From Pirellula sp. (GTDB taxonomy: Bacteria; Planctomycetota; Planctomycetia; Pirellulales; PNKZ01), in the NCBI GenBank assembly GCA_013822735.1, contig PNKZ01000026.1, positions 23,150-87,149 of the forward strand: a stretch of DNA of 64,000 bases, read 5' to 3'. The position numbers were made by a program, and so were the translations under genes. Numbering within the stretch: the first letter of the stretch is position 1; each line of letters begins with the position of its first letter. Below are positions 17,461-26,606 of this stretch, one piece after another. Under the pieces are notes generated by a model. It worked only from the letters and a program-made list of their open reading frames with translations, was not told the DNA's origin and did not search any database.

Positions 17461-17800
17461 GTGTTTCGCAGTGCCCTTTGTCGTACCCTCGCAGGCTGCG
17501 GGGGGACGGCCAGAGGAGGCTACTTTTAAGGGGCGACCTTCAGTGTCGTGTCGTCGAACGTCGAGTGCAGTTCATGGAGCATTCGGAAGGGGATTTCCTC
17601 AGATTGGGTAGACGAGGGGCTCTCTTGCACCCCATGTAAGCGCGGTAGAGTTTCTCAACTCATGTTGAGACAGGCACTTGCGAAACTTGATGCAAATGAT
17701 GCAATTGCGATTGGTCGTGTCCACAACTATACGGGATTCAATCTTTTGCAAAACTTGACGGCCACAATCTGTTGGCGTGGGCAGTAGGTCCGGACTGCAC
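17461..17800. other. No gene seen
   Basis: Sequence between two mobile-element remnants. A 79-aa plus-strand frame (17548-17787) has no recognisable features and is probably chance. Confidence 0.4.
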
Positions 17801-18190
17801 TGCGACACGGTGCAGCAGCTGAGCGAAGCGCTTCAGTTCGACTCAGATCCGCGATATCTCGTTTGCGACAATGACCAAATCCACGGCGACGAATTCTCCC
17901 GACGAGTTGCCGGGATGGGCATTCGGGGGGGGGCGAATTACTACGCGCAATTCGTGGCAAAACGCGTACGTCGAACCTTTGGTCGGCACGATCCGGCGTG
18001 AATGTCTCGATCACGTCATCTATTCTCGGCCGACTGCACCTGATGTGACTCTTGCGTCGCTACGTCGCCTACTACCACGAAGCCCGAACGCATCAGTCGC
18101 TCGACGATTATCGGTACGCAATCGGTGATCACGGTTACAGTGTCCGACTAAGGCAGCCGAGTTTGCCGGAAGCGAGCCAACGATGGCGAA
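17801..18190 (+). pseudogene. DDE transposase (rve/integrase-core type), 3' remnant
   Basis: Successive frames read DPRYLVCDNDQIHGDEFSRR then VAGMGIRG, next SWQNAYVEPLVGTIRRECLD followed by HVIYS, and finally YVAYYHEARTHQSLDDYRYA. This is the classic retroviral-integrase-core order: an Asp, then the Glu in NAYVE, then the RTHQSL tail. At least two frameshifts and a missing N-terminus make it dead. A run of G at about 17925-17931 marks one shift. Confidence 0.75.
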
Positions 18191-18194
18191 CTGG

Positions 18195-19703
18195 CTAATT
18201 CGTTGCCGATCGCGGCGGCGGCAGGTGTTCAATCATTCCTGACTCCGTGCGTCGCAACTCCGCGAGCAATAACTCGCGAAACTCAACCAGTCGTGCTTGG
18301 TGTTCGTCGCGCATCGCCAAATTGACCTGCTCAGCCGGGTCTTGCTCCAAATCGTACAGCTCTTCGATCTCGTCTTCGACCAACGTGCGGATGTATTTGT
18401 AGCGACCCTGTCGCACGAACAACCACCACGGGACGCCCCGCAGTTCCGGCCGTCCTTGAGCGCCGTCGGTCTGCTCGCCGAACTCCCAGCGAGTGAACTC
18501 CATGAAAGCGGTTTCCGACCACCCGCGATTCGGTTGTTCGAGCAACGGTCTCAAATCGTGACCGTGCATCTTCCACGGTGCTTCTATTCCGGCGGCCGCA
18601 ACCACGGTCGATGCGACGTCGACGATTGTGACCGGATGCGGGCAGACGCCGCCCGCCATCGCCACTCCCGGCCAACGCACGAGTAGCGGCGCCCGCAAGC
18701 AGGCGTCGTAAGGTCCGACCTTCCAAGCAAAGCCGTGTTCTCCCCATGCGAAGCCTTGGTCCGAAGTGAAGATAATGAGCGTGTCGTCAAGTTGCTTTGT
18801 CTCGGTGAGTGCTGCCAGAAGCTGGTCGACCCCCTCGTCGACGGCCGACACCAGCCGGTTGTACCCGCGGACCATTTCAGGGAGCGGATTGTTGCGGTAC
18901 TGCGGTACGCCGCTCTCGCCGGGCTTCCACTGGGTGTACGTGCGTTGCCAAGCGGGGCGGTTATCACGAGGGCCAAAAACCTCGGCGGGGATCGGCACCT
19001 CGGCTTGGGAGTATTGCTCACGGTGGCGCGGATGCACCGTGTTCGGCAGATGCGGCGCGTTGTAGCAGAGCCAGAGGCACCACGGCTTCTCATGCTCGCG
19101 ACGAACGTAGTCCACTGCGTGTTGCGTGTAGACGTCGGTCGAGTAGCCCGGCACTTTGCGTTTGGGTGCGCCGTCGATACTGAGGAGTTGGTCGTTGTAC
19201 CAGTCGCCGACGATGTCGGCCTGATCCCAAACCACGGAGTGATCCCAATCGCGCCCATGACCCGCGTCGTGCCCGAGATGCCACTTACCGATCATTGCCG
19301 TGGAGTAACCGCTGCGGCGAAGTTCGGCGGGCCAGAATCGACAAACCTGCGGATCGTAATGACCCTCCAGCACCGCGGTCAGTTGGACGCCCTGGATGCC
19401 GTGTTGAAAGCGGCCGGTCAACAGACTAGCTCGGCTCGGCGTGCACCATGCCGCTCCGTAGCAAGTTGTGAACCGCACGCCTTCCGAGGCCAGTCGATCA
19501 ATGGCCGGTGTCTTGACCCACGGCCAAGCGCCGACGTCCCGATAACAACTGAGCGTGCGGAAGCTCTGATCGTCGGTGTAAATGAGCAGGATGTTCGGCC
19601 TGTCGGCGGCAACGACTTCGACGGTCGAGAACAGCCCCCAGACCGCGATCAACGCGATCCATGCCGACGGCGGAAGTCGCCGGATTCTGTGGCGGGATCT
19701 CAT
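18195..19703 (-). CDS. Secreted arylsulfatase-type sulfatase
   Basis: The 502-residue protein has a signal peptide (about 1-33, hydrophobic core WIALIAVWGLFSTVEVVA). RPNILLIYTDDQ (35-46) supplies the metal-binding Asp pair D43-D44. C87-T-P-S-R91 is the formylglycine motif (CxPSR) needed for activation by a formylglycine-generating enzyme. Later family blocks are GKWHLG, WCLWLCYNAPHLP and DTLIIFTSDQGFAWGEHG. The C-terminus carries the usual LYDLEQDPAEQVNLA. It should remove sulfate esters from polysaccharides in the periplasm or outside. It is single, with no substrate-specific neighbour; planctomycete genomes hold many such genes. The upstream side (19704-19798) has no gene. Confidence 0.93.
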   Translation of the reverse strand: MRSRHRIRRLPPSAWIALIAVWGLFSTVEVVAADRPNILLIYTDDQSFRTLSCYRDVGAWPWVKTPAIDRLASEGVRFTTCYGAAWCTPSRASLLTGRFQHGIQGVQLTAVLEGHYDPQVCRFWPAELRRSGYSTAMIGKWHLGHDAGHGRDWDHSVVWDQADIVGDWYNDQLLSIDGAPKRKVPGYSTDVYTQHAVDYVRREHEKPWCLWLCYNAPHLPNTVHPRHREQYSQAEVPIPAEVFGPRDNRPAWQRTYTQWKPGESGVPQYRNNPLPEMVRGYNRLVSAVDEGVDQLLAALTETKQLDDTLIIFTSDQGFAWGEHGFAWKVGPYDACLRAPLLVRWPGVAMAGGVCPHPVTIVDVASTVVAAAGIEAPWKMHGHDLRPLLEQPNRGWSETAFMEFTRWEFGEQTDGAQGRPELRGVPWWLFVRQGRYKYIRTLVEDEIEELYDLEQDPAEQVNLAMRDEHQARLVEFRELLLAELRRTESGMIEHLPPPRSATN

Positions 19704-19798
19704 GGGATGCTCCTATTCGTAGCCGTCGTGAACAACTTGCTCGTCCATTACACGACCTCGTGGGGACCATGTCAAATTGCGGCTGCTCGCGGCGCAGC

Positions 19799-20194
19799 TT
19801 ACCGGCAACCGACATTGTCCTCCATTGCGCTCATCCAGTTATCAGGGTTGATTGGACAATCCGCATCGGCAACGTGCCTGCCCGCAATCTGCAGAGAGCC
19901 AAGAGTCGCCATCGACTGTAAACAGGGCTTGAGTTCGTTCCACTGGGCGTCTGACAAGGCAGGAAGCCAGATGTGAATCCTCGTGCCCGGATCGAACATC
20001 TGCCCGCCGTTAAGACCAGGGATGACCGGCAGGATGCGCCCGTCAGCCGGATAGGAGACGGCGATGCGACCTCCGCACGAGGTGACGCGCGCCAGTGCTT
20101 TGGCGCTTAACGCTCGCCGATTCAACCGCGCAACCAGTCTCCCTGCGAACACAAGCGGTGATCGCAAAGCGGCATATAATTCAACACGACTCAT
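19799..20194 (-). CDS. Hypothetical protein, 131 aa
   Basis: The ATG at 20194 is preferred over 20230 because AAAGGAGG lies 8 bases before it. The N-terminus (MSRVELYAALRSPLVFAGRL, then VARLNRRALSAKALARV) is basic and helical; the second half has NGGQMFDPGTRIHIWLPALS then a Cys and DADCPINPDNW. It follows the 83-aa gene and the RND operon on the same strand, though a gap of about 100 bases and its own strong ribosome site suggest it can be expressed alone. No family recognised. Confidence 0.6.
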   Translation of the reverse strand: MSRVELYAALRSPLVFAGRLVARLNRRALSAKALARVTSCGGRIAVSYPADGRILPVIPGLNGGQMFDPGTRIHIWLPALSDAQWNELKPCLQSMATLGSLQIAGRHVADADCPINPDNWMSAMEDNVGCR

Positions 20195-20300
20195 CCGAAG
20201 GGCCTCCTTTCCGGATCGATCAATGCACAAAATCCTCGTCGCCTTGAATTTCCAATGTTCTTGCGGGCCGGTCGCTCCATGTGAAGAATGCGCTTCGCGA

Positions 20301-20552
20301 TCATGCTTCGGGTTCGCCGCTATTTCCGCGTCGCTTTACGAAGACTTCGATTCTGACATCGATTTCCTCGGCGAAAGCGCTATGTGTGAACCGGACGCCG
20401 AACGGGACCAGCACATAGTTCCAGCCCCTCAAATCCCATCCTCGGAGACTTTGGAGGGCTGGGGCATCGATGGCTTCGACGACCTCGGCCGCCGCTGCCA
20501 ACGAGGTCAAGAGGGTTTTGATTTCATCAGGGGTCAATGGTCCGTCACTCAC
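20301..20552 (-). CDS. Small hypothetical protein, 83 aa
   Basis: The start MSDGPLTPDEIKTLLTSLAA is followed by LRGWDLRGWNYVLVPFGVRF and an acidic strand EEIDVRIEVFVKRRG. It begins 29 bases after the RND pump stop on the same strand, so it is likely the last gene of that operon. No family is recognised; its sense and position make it plausible. Confidence 0.5.
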   Translation of the reverse strand: MSDGPLTPDEIKTLLTSLAAAAEVVEAIDAPALQSLRGWDLRGWNYVLVPFGVRFTHSAFAEEIDVRIEVFVKRRGNSGEPEA

Positions 20553-20581
20553 GCTGCATCTCCAGTGCGGTCGATGGCTTC

Positions 20582-23500
20582 TCAGCCTCTGACCGGGGTG
20601 TTCTCAGTGACCGGGCCAGGAGACGACGGGGCGGACGCGACCGCCCCGGCACCCGCGAGATACTCGCCTTGCTGGCTAGGAAAAGCAGTCTCGTGCGGTG
20701 CTTTCCGTGGCCGCAGCCGGCCGACCCAGGACCAGAAGCGTGACCAGTATCGGGAAAAATCTTCCCACAGCGAGTAGGCCACGGGCGTCACGAGAAGCGT
20801 CAAGAGCAGTGAAAGCCCCTGGCCGCCGATGATGACTTTGGCCATGCTCGCGCGAGCGCCGGCACCAGGTCCTTGCCCAAGCGCGATGGGGACCATCGCG
20901 GCAATCAGCATCAAGGTCGTCATGAGGATCGGGCGTAAGCGGGTCTTGTTCGCTTCCAGAATCGCCGCATTGATCTCCATGCCCCGTGCTCGCAACACGT
21001 TGGTGTAGTCGATCTGCAAGATGCCGTTCTTTTTCACAATGCCGAACAGCATGAACAGGCCGAAGACCGCGTAGATATCGAAGTTCGTCCGCAGGAGAAA
21101 CAACGACAAGAATGCGAAGGGCAGCGTCAGGGGTAGAGCGAGCAAGATCGTGATCGGGTGGACCAGACTCTCGAATTGAGCCGCGAGCACCATGTACATG
21201 AACAGGAAACTCAGCAGAAACGCGATCACGAAATTCGTGTTCGATTCGGAAAGCAACTTCGCGCGGCCGATGAATTCGTGACGATACCCCGGAGGCAAAT
21301 CCAATGTCCGCACGTAATCGCCGACATCCTTGATTGCCTCGCCCAAAGCGATACCTTTCAGATTCGCGAGCACGACGATCTGCCGCTGCCGGCCGTAACG
21401 ATCGATCGCCGTAGGGCCGATCGCCGATTCCAAACGGGCCACATTCGAAAGCCGAACCAGTCCCGCTTTCGTTGTCGGGATCGTCAGCGAATCGACGGCC
21501 GCGGGGTTGTCGCGGAACGATTGTTCGGCCCGCAGCCAGACATCGTATTGCTCGTCGCCTTCTTTGTACTTGCCGACCGGTTCGCCGCCGACGAGGATCC
21601 CGAGTGTCGAAGCGACGGTCTGCACCGACACACCCAGATCCGATGCCCGCTCACGATCAATCCGCACGCGCAGTTCCGGCTTGCTCAGTGACAGACTCGT
21701 GTCGACATCCACGTAGTGACCGCGAGTCTCCATCCATGCCACGATCTTGTCAGCGTATTCCTGAAGCTTAATCAGGTCGGGACCGACAAGATTCAAGTCC
21801 ACGTCGACTTGCCGAAAACCCGTTGCCTGAAACGCCGCGACTTCCTGCACCGCCACGCGTAGATCGACGTATTCGCTCATGACTTTACGGGCATCGAGCA
21901 TCACGTCGAACTGTGAATAATCGCGCTCGGCGAGGTCGACGAGCCGACAATAGACGCGAGCTTCCGTGACATCGCCTTGTCCTTTTGCGACGCGTCCCGT
22001 CGTATCGCCGATGATTGTGAAAACATGCGTCACTCCCCGCAGTTGCTTGAGCCGGTCCTCAATTTCCAGGAGTAGCTTGTTTCCGCGATCAAGTGTGTAG
22101 CCTTCAGGAAGCGTCATCACGACTTCAAAATCACTCTGGTCATCCTTGGGTACGAAGTCCTTGCCGATCCAGGAGAAGATTACGGGTGTCGAGAAGAGCG
22201 TGACCACCGACAGGAGAACGATGGCCCACCGGTGCCGCAGCGATAGGCGCAGTATCCACAAATACGAATTGTCCAGCAGCCGCGAGAAGAATCCCGCCTT
22301 GCTGGTCTTGTGGCCCGTCTCCAGCTTGAGGAATCGCGAACAGAGCATGGGCGTCATCGTGAACGAGACGAACATGCTCATCAGAATTGCAAAACCGACG
22401 GTGAAGCCGAAGGAGTTGAAGAACCGGCCAATGCGTCCCTGCATGAAGGCGACCGGGATAAAGATCACCAGCAGCGACACCGTCGTCGCGACGACTGCGG
22501 AAGCGATCTCCGCGGTCGCGGAGCGGGCCGCTTCCATCGCCGAGCGGCCGTACTCTTCCATGTGTCGGAAGATATTTTCATGCACGACCACGGCATCGTC
22601 GATTACGATGCCGATGGCCAGAATCAAGCCCAGCATCGTGATGTTGTTCAGCGAGAAGCCCATGTAGGACATGAAGGCAAAGGTCGGGATCATCGACATG
22701 GGAATCGCCAATGTCGCAATAATCGTCGTTCGCCAGTCACGGATGAAGACCAGGATCGTCAGGCTCACGAGGATCGCGGCCAGAACCAGATGGAATTTCA
22801 CCTCTTCAATCGAGGCTTCGATGAAGCGCGACTGGTCGCGAATAATGACGGTCTTGAGATCGCTCGGCAGCAGCGGTGCAATCTTGCTTAGTCGTTCCTT
22901 GACCGCATGCACCACTTCCACCGTATTGGTTCCGGATTGTTTCTGCACAATGAGGCTCACGGCGTTTTCGCCGTCGAGTCGGCTCAGGCCGCGCGGCTCC
23001 TCCACACCATCTTCCACGCGACCAATGTCGCGAATGCGAATCGGTTGATCCTTGCGGTTCGCGACAATGAGGTCGAGGAAATCGGACGACTTCTCCAGTC
23101 GCCCCATCGTGCGGAGCACGAGTTCCTGCGACCCTTGATCGACTCGTCCTCCCGGAAGTTCCAGGTTTTGCCGGATCAGCGCTTGCCTGACATCTTCCGC
23201 GGAAAGCATGTAGGCAACCAGCTTATCCGTATCGATGTAGACGTTGACCGCTCTTCGCTGACCGCCCACCAGGGTCACCGCGCCGACACCCTGGACGGTT
23301 TCGAGATCCTCTTTGATCGACTTGCGGGCGATCTCAGTGACTTCGCGAAAGTTGCGACCACCCGAAACGGCGATCGTCGCGACGGGGGCTGCGTCGATGT
23401 CGAATTTGTCGACGAGCGGAGGATCGGTGCCGACGGGCAAGCGACTGAGAATCGTTGAGATTTTGTCGCGCACCTCTTGCGCGGCCGTATCCCCGTCTTT

Positions 23501-23794
23501 GTACAGGTGGAACTGGATCACGACCTGTGAGAAGCCTTCTTTAGTCGTCGAACGCAATTCGTCGATGCCGGAAATCGTGTTGACGACCTCTTCCACTTCT
23601 TTCGTGATCGAGGTTTCCATCTCCTCAACGCTGGCCCCTTTGAGGGTCATCGTGACCACGACCACGGGCAAATCGACGTTAGGAAACAGGTCGACGCCCA
23701 ACTGCGGATAAGCAGCCATTCCCAGCACGACCGGCGCGGCGACCAGCATGAGCGTGAAGATCGGCCGCCGAATGCAAATTTCCCAGATATTCAT
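20582..23794 (-). CDS. RND efflux pump, inner-membrane transporter (HAE1-like)
   Basis: A full-length RND permease (1070 residues). Its start MNIWEICIRRPIFTLMLVAA gives the first membrane helix. The fourth helix has LAIGIVIDDAVVVHEN, whose Asp pair is the proton relay (D407/D408 in AcrB). In the tenth helix FGIVKKNGILQIDYTN supplies the relay Lys. Two large periplasmic loops and 12 helices are expected. It takes drugs or lipophilic compounds from the periplasm/inner membrane and passes them to the adaptor and outer-membrane channel. The adaptor gene lies 37 bases upstream and the TetR repressor before that; no channel gene is in this operon, so it may borrow the one at 27032. Confidence 0.95.
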   Translation of the reverse strand: MNIWEICIRRPIFTLMLVAAPVVLGMAAYPQLGVDLFPNVDLPVVVVTMTLKGASVEEMETSITKEVEEVVNTISGIDELRSTTKEGFSQVVIQFHLYKDGDTAAQEVRDKISTILSRLPVGTDPPLVDKFDIDAAPVATIAVSGGRNFREVTEIARKSIKEDLETVQGVGAVTLVGGQRRAVNVYIDTDKLVAYMLSAEDVRQALIRQNLELPGGRVDQGSQELVLRTMGRLEKSSDFLDLIVANRKDQPIRIRDIGRVEDGVEEPRGLSRLDGENAVSLIVQKQSGTNTVEVVHAVKERLSKIAPLLPSDLKTVIIRDQSRFIEASIEEVKFHLVLAAILVSLTILVFIRDWRTTIIATLAIPMSMIPTFAFMSYMGFSLNNITMLGLILAIGIVIDDAVVVHENIFRHMEEYGRSAMEAARSATAEIASAVVATTVSLLVIFIPVAFMQGRIGRFFNSFGFTVGFAILMSMFVSFTMTPMLCSRFLKLETGHKTSKAGFFSRLLDNSYLWILRLSLRHRWAIVLLSVVTLFSTPVIFSWIGKDFVPKDDQSDFEVVMTLPEGYTLDRGNKLLLEIEDRLKQLRGVTHVFTIIGDTTGRVAKGQGDVTEARVYCRLVDLAERDYSQFDVMLDARKVMSEYVDLRVAVQEVAAFQATGFRQVDVDLNLVGPDLIKLQEYADKIVAWMETRGHYVDVDTSLSLSKPELRVRIDRERASDLGVSVQTVASTLGILVGGEPVGKYKEGDEQYDVWLRAEQSFRDNPAAVDSLTIPTTKAGLVRLSNVARLESAIGPTAIDRYGRQRQIVVLANLKGIALGEAIKDVGDYVRTLDLPPGYRHEFIGRAKLLSESNTNFVIAFLLSFLFMYMVLAAQFESLVHPITILLALPLTLPFAFLSLFLLRTNFDIYAVFGLFMLFGIVKKNGILQIDYTNVLRARGMEINAAILEANKTRLRPILMTTLMLIAAMVPIALGQGPGAGARASMAKVIIGGQGLSLLLTLLVTPVAYSLWEDFSRYWSRFWSWVGRLRPRKAPHETAFPSQQGEYLAGAGAVASAPSSPGPVTENTPVRG

Positions 23795-23831
23795 ACTTTG
23801 ACTCCGGAAGGAGCTTGTCGCCTGCGAACGG

Positions 23832-25163
23832 CTATTTGAGACGCGCCGTCTTGGCGATGTCTTCGCGCACCGAAACGCGCGTCCCTTTCGCCAGTTTGGA
23901 CTGCCCGCTGATAACGACTACATCACCTGCCTGCAGTCCCCCGATCGCTTCCACCCAGCCGGGTCCTTGAGTACCGATGACGATTTCCACCTCCTGAGCC
24001 GTTTCTTCGCTCACCTTAAATACTTTGGATACTCCGGCAAAGCGCGTCACCGCTTCGAGCGGCACCGTCACGGCTTCATCCGCAGTCCCGACGATCACCT
24101 CGGCCTTGGCAAATCCACCATGTCTAAGCCGATGATCTGGATTGGGGATGTGAGCTTCGACGTCGAACGAGCGGCTTTGCGTGTCGACCGTGGGATTGAT
24201 CCGGGCCACTTTGCCTGGAAACATTTCCTGCGGATACGCATCGACGCTGACTTCAACATCCAAGCCCATTTTCACTTGCGACATGTAGCGTTCGGGAACC
24301 ATCACATGCAGCTTGAGCACATCGTCCATCACCAGTTCAAACACAGGCGTGGAGGGAAAAGCCCGCACCATTTCACCGACCGATGCCAGTCGTTTTGCTA
24401 CCACGAATTCCCCGGCGGCGGCCGATCGTGACTTGTCCGAAACTAAAGTTGGCGCCTTCACCTGCGTATCGCTCAGTTTCTGCCGAGCCACCGCGAGGAG
24501 CGATTCGCGATGCTTGATGGCTGCGAGTGTCGTCCGGGCATTGACCCGCGCCAGACGTAAAGCGACCGAGGCAACTTTCATGTCTGTTTCGGCCTGTTCA
24601 TAGGCTTGCCCGGAACTCGCGTTCTGAGTCAACAGCGTTTTCTGACGCTCGAACTTCTGGCGTGCGTTCATGAACAGCAAGTTTGCACTTTCGACCCCCG
24701 GAAGCTGTTCGATATCGAAGTCGTTGGGAGGCGGTTGCTTCAGATCGAGCCGCGACAACTCTTGGTTGAGCGCTTGCTGCGCTTCATCGATTGCTAACTG
24801 GTAATCGGTCGGATCAAGTTCGAGCAAAGCCTTGCCTGGCGCAACGCGGTCACCGACATCGAAGTGAACGGTTTGAACGCGCCCTTCCACTTTCGGCGTG
24901 ATGGTGATTCGTTCAAATCCATGCAAGGTGCCGACAACAGAGACGCGGCGTTGGACCGGGCGTACCTCCACCGATGCCACGCTGACGGGCACCACGGCCG
25001 GAGCGCTTTTATCGCCGTCCGAATCCGCACTAGCGGCTTCAGGTTTCTTCCCATGACACCCCGCCAGGCTGGTCATGGTCATGACCATCGCGGCGGAAAT
25101 GAAGAAGACTGCCGGGACCTGGAAAGCTCTTGGGCTTTTTTCGGCTGAGTGAACACTATTCAT
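23832..25163 (-). CDS. RND efflux periplasmic adaptor (membrane fusion protein), lipoprotein
   Basis: ATG 25163 is chosen because it yields a lipoprotein signal with lipobox LAGC (Cys36); the frame is open further upstream but overlaps the repressor gene. The 443-residue protein has the family's barrel-sandwich hybrid (TITPKVEGRVQTVHFDVGD, then VAPGKALLELDPTDYQLAID), a long helical hairpin (about 110-220) and the beta-barrel (LHVMVPERYMSQVKMGLDVE). The start overlaps the TetR stop by 8 bases, implying translational coupling with the repressor. It connects the RND pump to an outer-membrane channel. Confidence 0.92.
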   Translation of the reverse strand: MNSVHSAEKSPRAFQVPAVFFISAAMVMTMTSLAGCHGKKPEAASADSDGDKSAPAVVPVSVASVEVRPVQRRVSVVGTLHGFERITITPKVEGRVQTVHFDVGDRVAPGKALLELDPTDYQLAIDEAQQALNQELSRLDLKQPPPNDFDIEQLPGVESANLLFMNARQKFERQKTLLTQNASSGQAYEQAETDMKVASVALRLARVNARTTLAAIKHRESLLAVARQKLSDTQVKAPTLVSDKSRSAAAGEFVVAKRLASVGEMVRAFPSTPVFELVMDDVLKLHVMVPERYMSQVKMGLDVEVSVDAYPQEMFPGKVARINPTVDTQSRSFDVEAHIPNPDHRLRHGGFAKAEVIVGTADEAVTVPLEAVTRFAGVSKVFKVSEETAQEVEIVIGTQGPGWVEAIGGLQAGDVVVISGQSKLAKGTRVSVREDIAKTARLK

Positions 25164-25806
25164 GGGAACCTCGCTTGGAGTCCGCCAACAAGCCGTGGAA
25201 GAGGATGTCCAAGGCATCTTTGCATTGGCTGGCCGGCGATGCTTTTCGGCCGGCGAAATAGTTGGTGAACATCATTCCGTAGAGCAGGTCCGAAATAACA
25301 TCCGCAATCCGATCCACTGGCACTTCGCGAAACGTTCCGCTGCGGATCAACTCCCCATACAGATCTTGCCAGGGACGCATGTTCGCTTCGCGATGTACGA
25401 AATAGGTGGGCCTCTGGCGATCGCGGAAATTGGCTCGTTCCTGGACCAACAGCTCGACGATCTCTGGGCGCTCGTCGAAGAATGTCAGGTAAGCCAAGAC
25501 GCCTTCTGCGATTCGATCCAGTGGCTGTTTTGCGGAAGCGGCGGCGGCATCGACGGCCAGCTTCAAATTCCGCATCCCGTGATCGACGGCTGCCAGAAAT
25601 AGCTCTTCCTTGCTGGGGAAATAGCGGTAGATGGTACCTTTTCCGACGCCCGTTTTGTCGGCAATTTCCTGAACGTCCGCAGCCGCAAATCCGCATTTGG
25701 AGAAGATTGCTGTGGCAGCGTCGAGGATTTCCGCACGACGACGTTCCTGACGATCGGCATCCGGCGGACGCCCCACCGGACGGTTACTTTTTGAGGCGAT
25801 CCGCAT
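25156..25806 (-). CDS. TetR/AcrR family repressor of the first RND operon
   Basis: Start at ATG 25806 gives a 216-residue protein and leaves the operator at 25837 in the promoter; an ORF start at 25863 would run through the operator. The HTH is residues 45-64 (VQEIADKTGVGKGTIYRYFP). The ligand-binding part contains AYLTFFDERPEIVELLVQER and the late DLLYGMMFTNYFAG. The recognition helix is almost the same as in the second TetR (29454), which also has 216 residues, so the two are paralogues and likely bind the same operator. It represses its own operon with the adaptor and pump; the ligand is unknown. Confidence 0.92.
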   Translation of the reverse strand: MRIASKSNRPVGRPPDADRQERRRAEILDAATAIFSKCGFAAADVQEIADKTGVGKGTIYRYFPSKEELFLAAVDHGMRNLKLAVDAAAASAKQPLDRIAEGVLAYLTFFDERPEIVELLVQERANFRDRQRPTYFVHREANMRPWQDLYGELIRSGTFREVPVDRIADVISDLLYGMMFTNYFAGRKASPASQCKDALDILFHGLLADSKRGSHE

Positions 25807-25836
25807 GGACAGGAATCTCCCAAGCCACTGTTTATT

Positions 25837-25852
25837 AACGGACTCGTCCGTC
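25837..25852. promoter_or_regulatory. TetR operator, site 1
   Basis: AACGGAC-TC-GTCCGTC: a 7-bp inverted repeat around 2 bases with one mismatch, 31 bases upstream of the tetR start. It matches the four sites near the second system (consensus GACnGAC-NN-GTCnGTC). Confidence 0.75.
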
Positions 25853-25968
25853 CGATAACACAAGAATAGTGGGGTGCCGAAGTTGCGTCAATCCCAGCTT
25901 TTGAAGCCGGCGGCGCGGCTGGCCGGCACATATAGCAGCCCCGCAGTCCATACCACCACGTTACAACC

Positions 25969-26370
25969 ATGCAAATTCTAGTTGCTGACGATGATGCGCA
26001 TGCCGTCGAAACCCAAACTCTCATTCTTCGACGCCGTGGCTTTTCCGTTGTCGGCTGCACTGAGGGGAAAGACGTGATGCCGTTAGTCAAGCAACATCGG
26101 CCGGAAGTTCTGTTGCTTGACTTAGCAATGCCCGGCATGAATGGGTTCGACATTGCTCTGGAGCTTAAAGCAAATCCCGACCTGCGACCGAAACTGCTCA
26201 TCGCAATCACCGGCCTTTGCGACGACGGCGCAAAAGAAATGACGGATCGAGTCGGGTTCGACTTTCATCTTGTCAAGCCGCTGAAGCTCTTGGACTTGCT
26301 GACGATTCTCGCAACGGTGTTTCCAGACGGCGACGCCACCGACCAAAGTGAAGAACGCTTTCGAACATAA
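25969..26370 (+). CDS. Single-domain response regulator (CheY-like)
   Basis: The 133-residue receiver domain has no output domain. The acid pocket is D7-D8-D9 (LVADDDAH), the phospho-acceptor D51 in LLLDLAMPGMNG, the switch T81 in LIAITG and the conserved K103 in LVKPLK. No histidine kinase is nearby, so its partner lies elsewhere. It is divergent from the tetR gene and shares the intergenic region with it, but nothing shows joint control. Downstream are two strong hairpins. Confidence 0.9.
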   Translation: MQILVADDDAHAVETQTLILRRRGFSVVGCTEGKDVMPLVKQHRPEVLLLDLAMPGMNGFDIALELKANPDLRPKLLIAITGLCDDGAKEMTDRVGFDFHLVKPLKLLDLLTILATVFPDGDATDQSEERFRT

Positions 26371-26479
26371 CGTCTTTTTTGAACCGCTCCGCTTGGGGCC
26401 GAAATGAGTCGGCGGTGGGCGAGTCCGTATTGTTTTTGAGCCGGTTTCTCGGCGAGTTTTTTGGTAAGAAACGACCCTG

Positions 26480-26524
26480 CCTAATTCGACCCGATCCTCG
26501 GGCAGATTAGGCCCCGCACGGGGC
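26480..26524. terminator. Two adjacent hairpins, bidirectional terminator candidate
   Basis: The first hairpin has outer arms CCTAAT (26480-26485) and ATTAGG (26506-26511) and inner arms CCCGA / TCGGG around TCC. The second is GCCCCG-CA-CGGGGC (26511-26524), starting on the last base of the first. They lie between the convergent response-regulator and Cys/Pro-rich genes. There is no clear T run, so termination is inferred; a small structured RNA is possible. Confidence 0.45.
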
Positions 26525-26606
26525 ACCGATAACGGCTGCTGACAATTCGCCTGCGGAACTTCACCACACGGCCGAGCATTGGCGAGCGCGGGAAACGCCG
26601 GAACGC

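Noticed and set aside
18735..19976. 413-aa plus-strand frame
   Set aside because: Antisense to the sulfatase, which has all family motifs; high-GC third positions create long antisense frames here.
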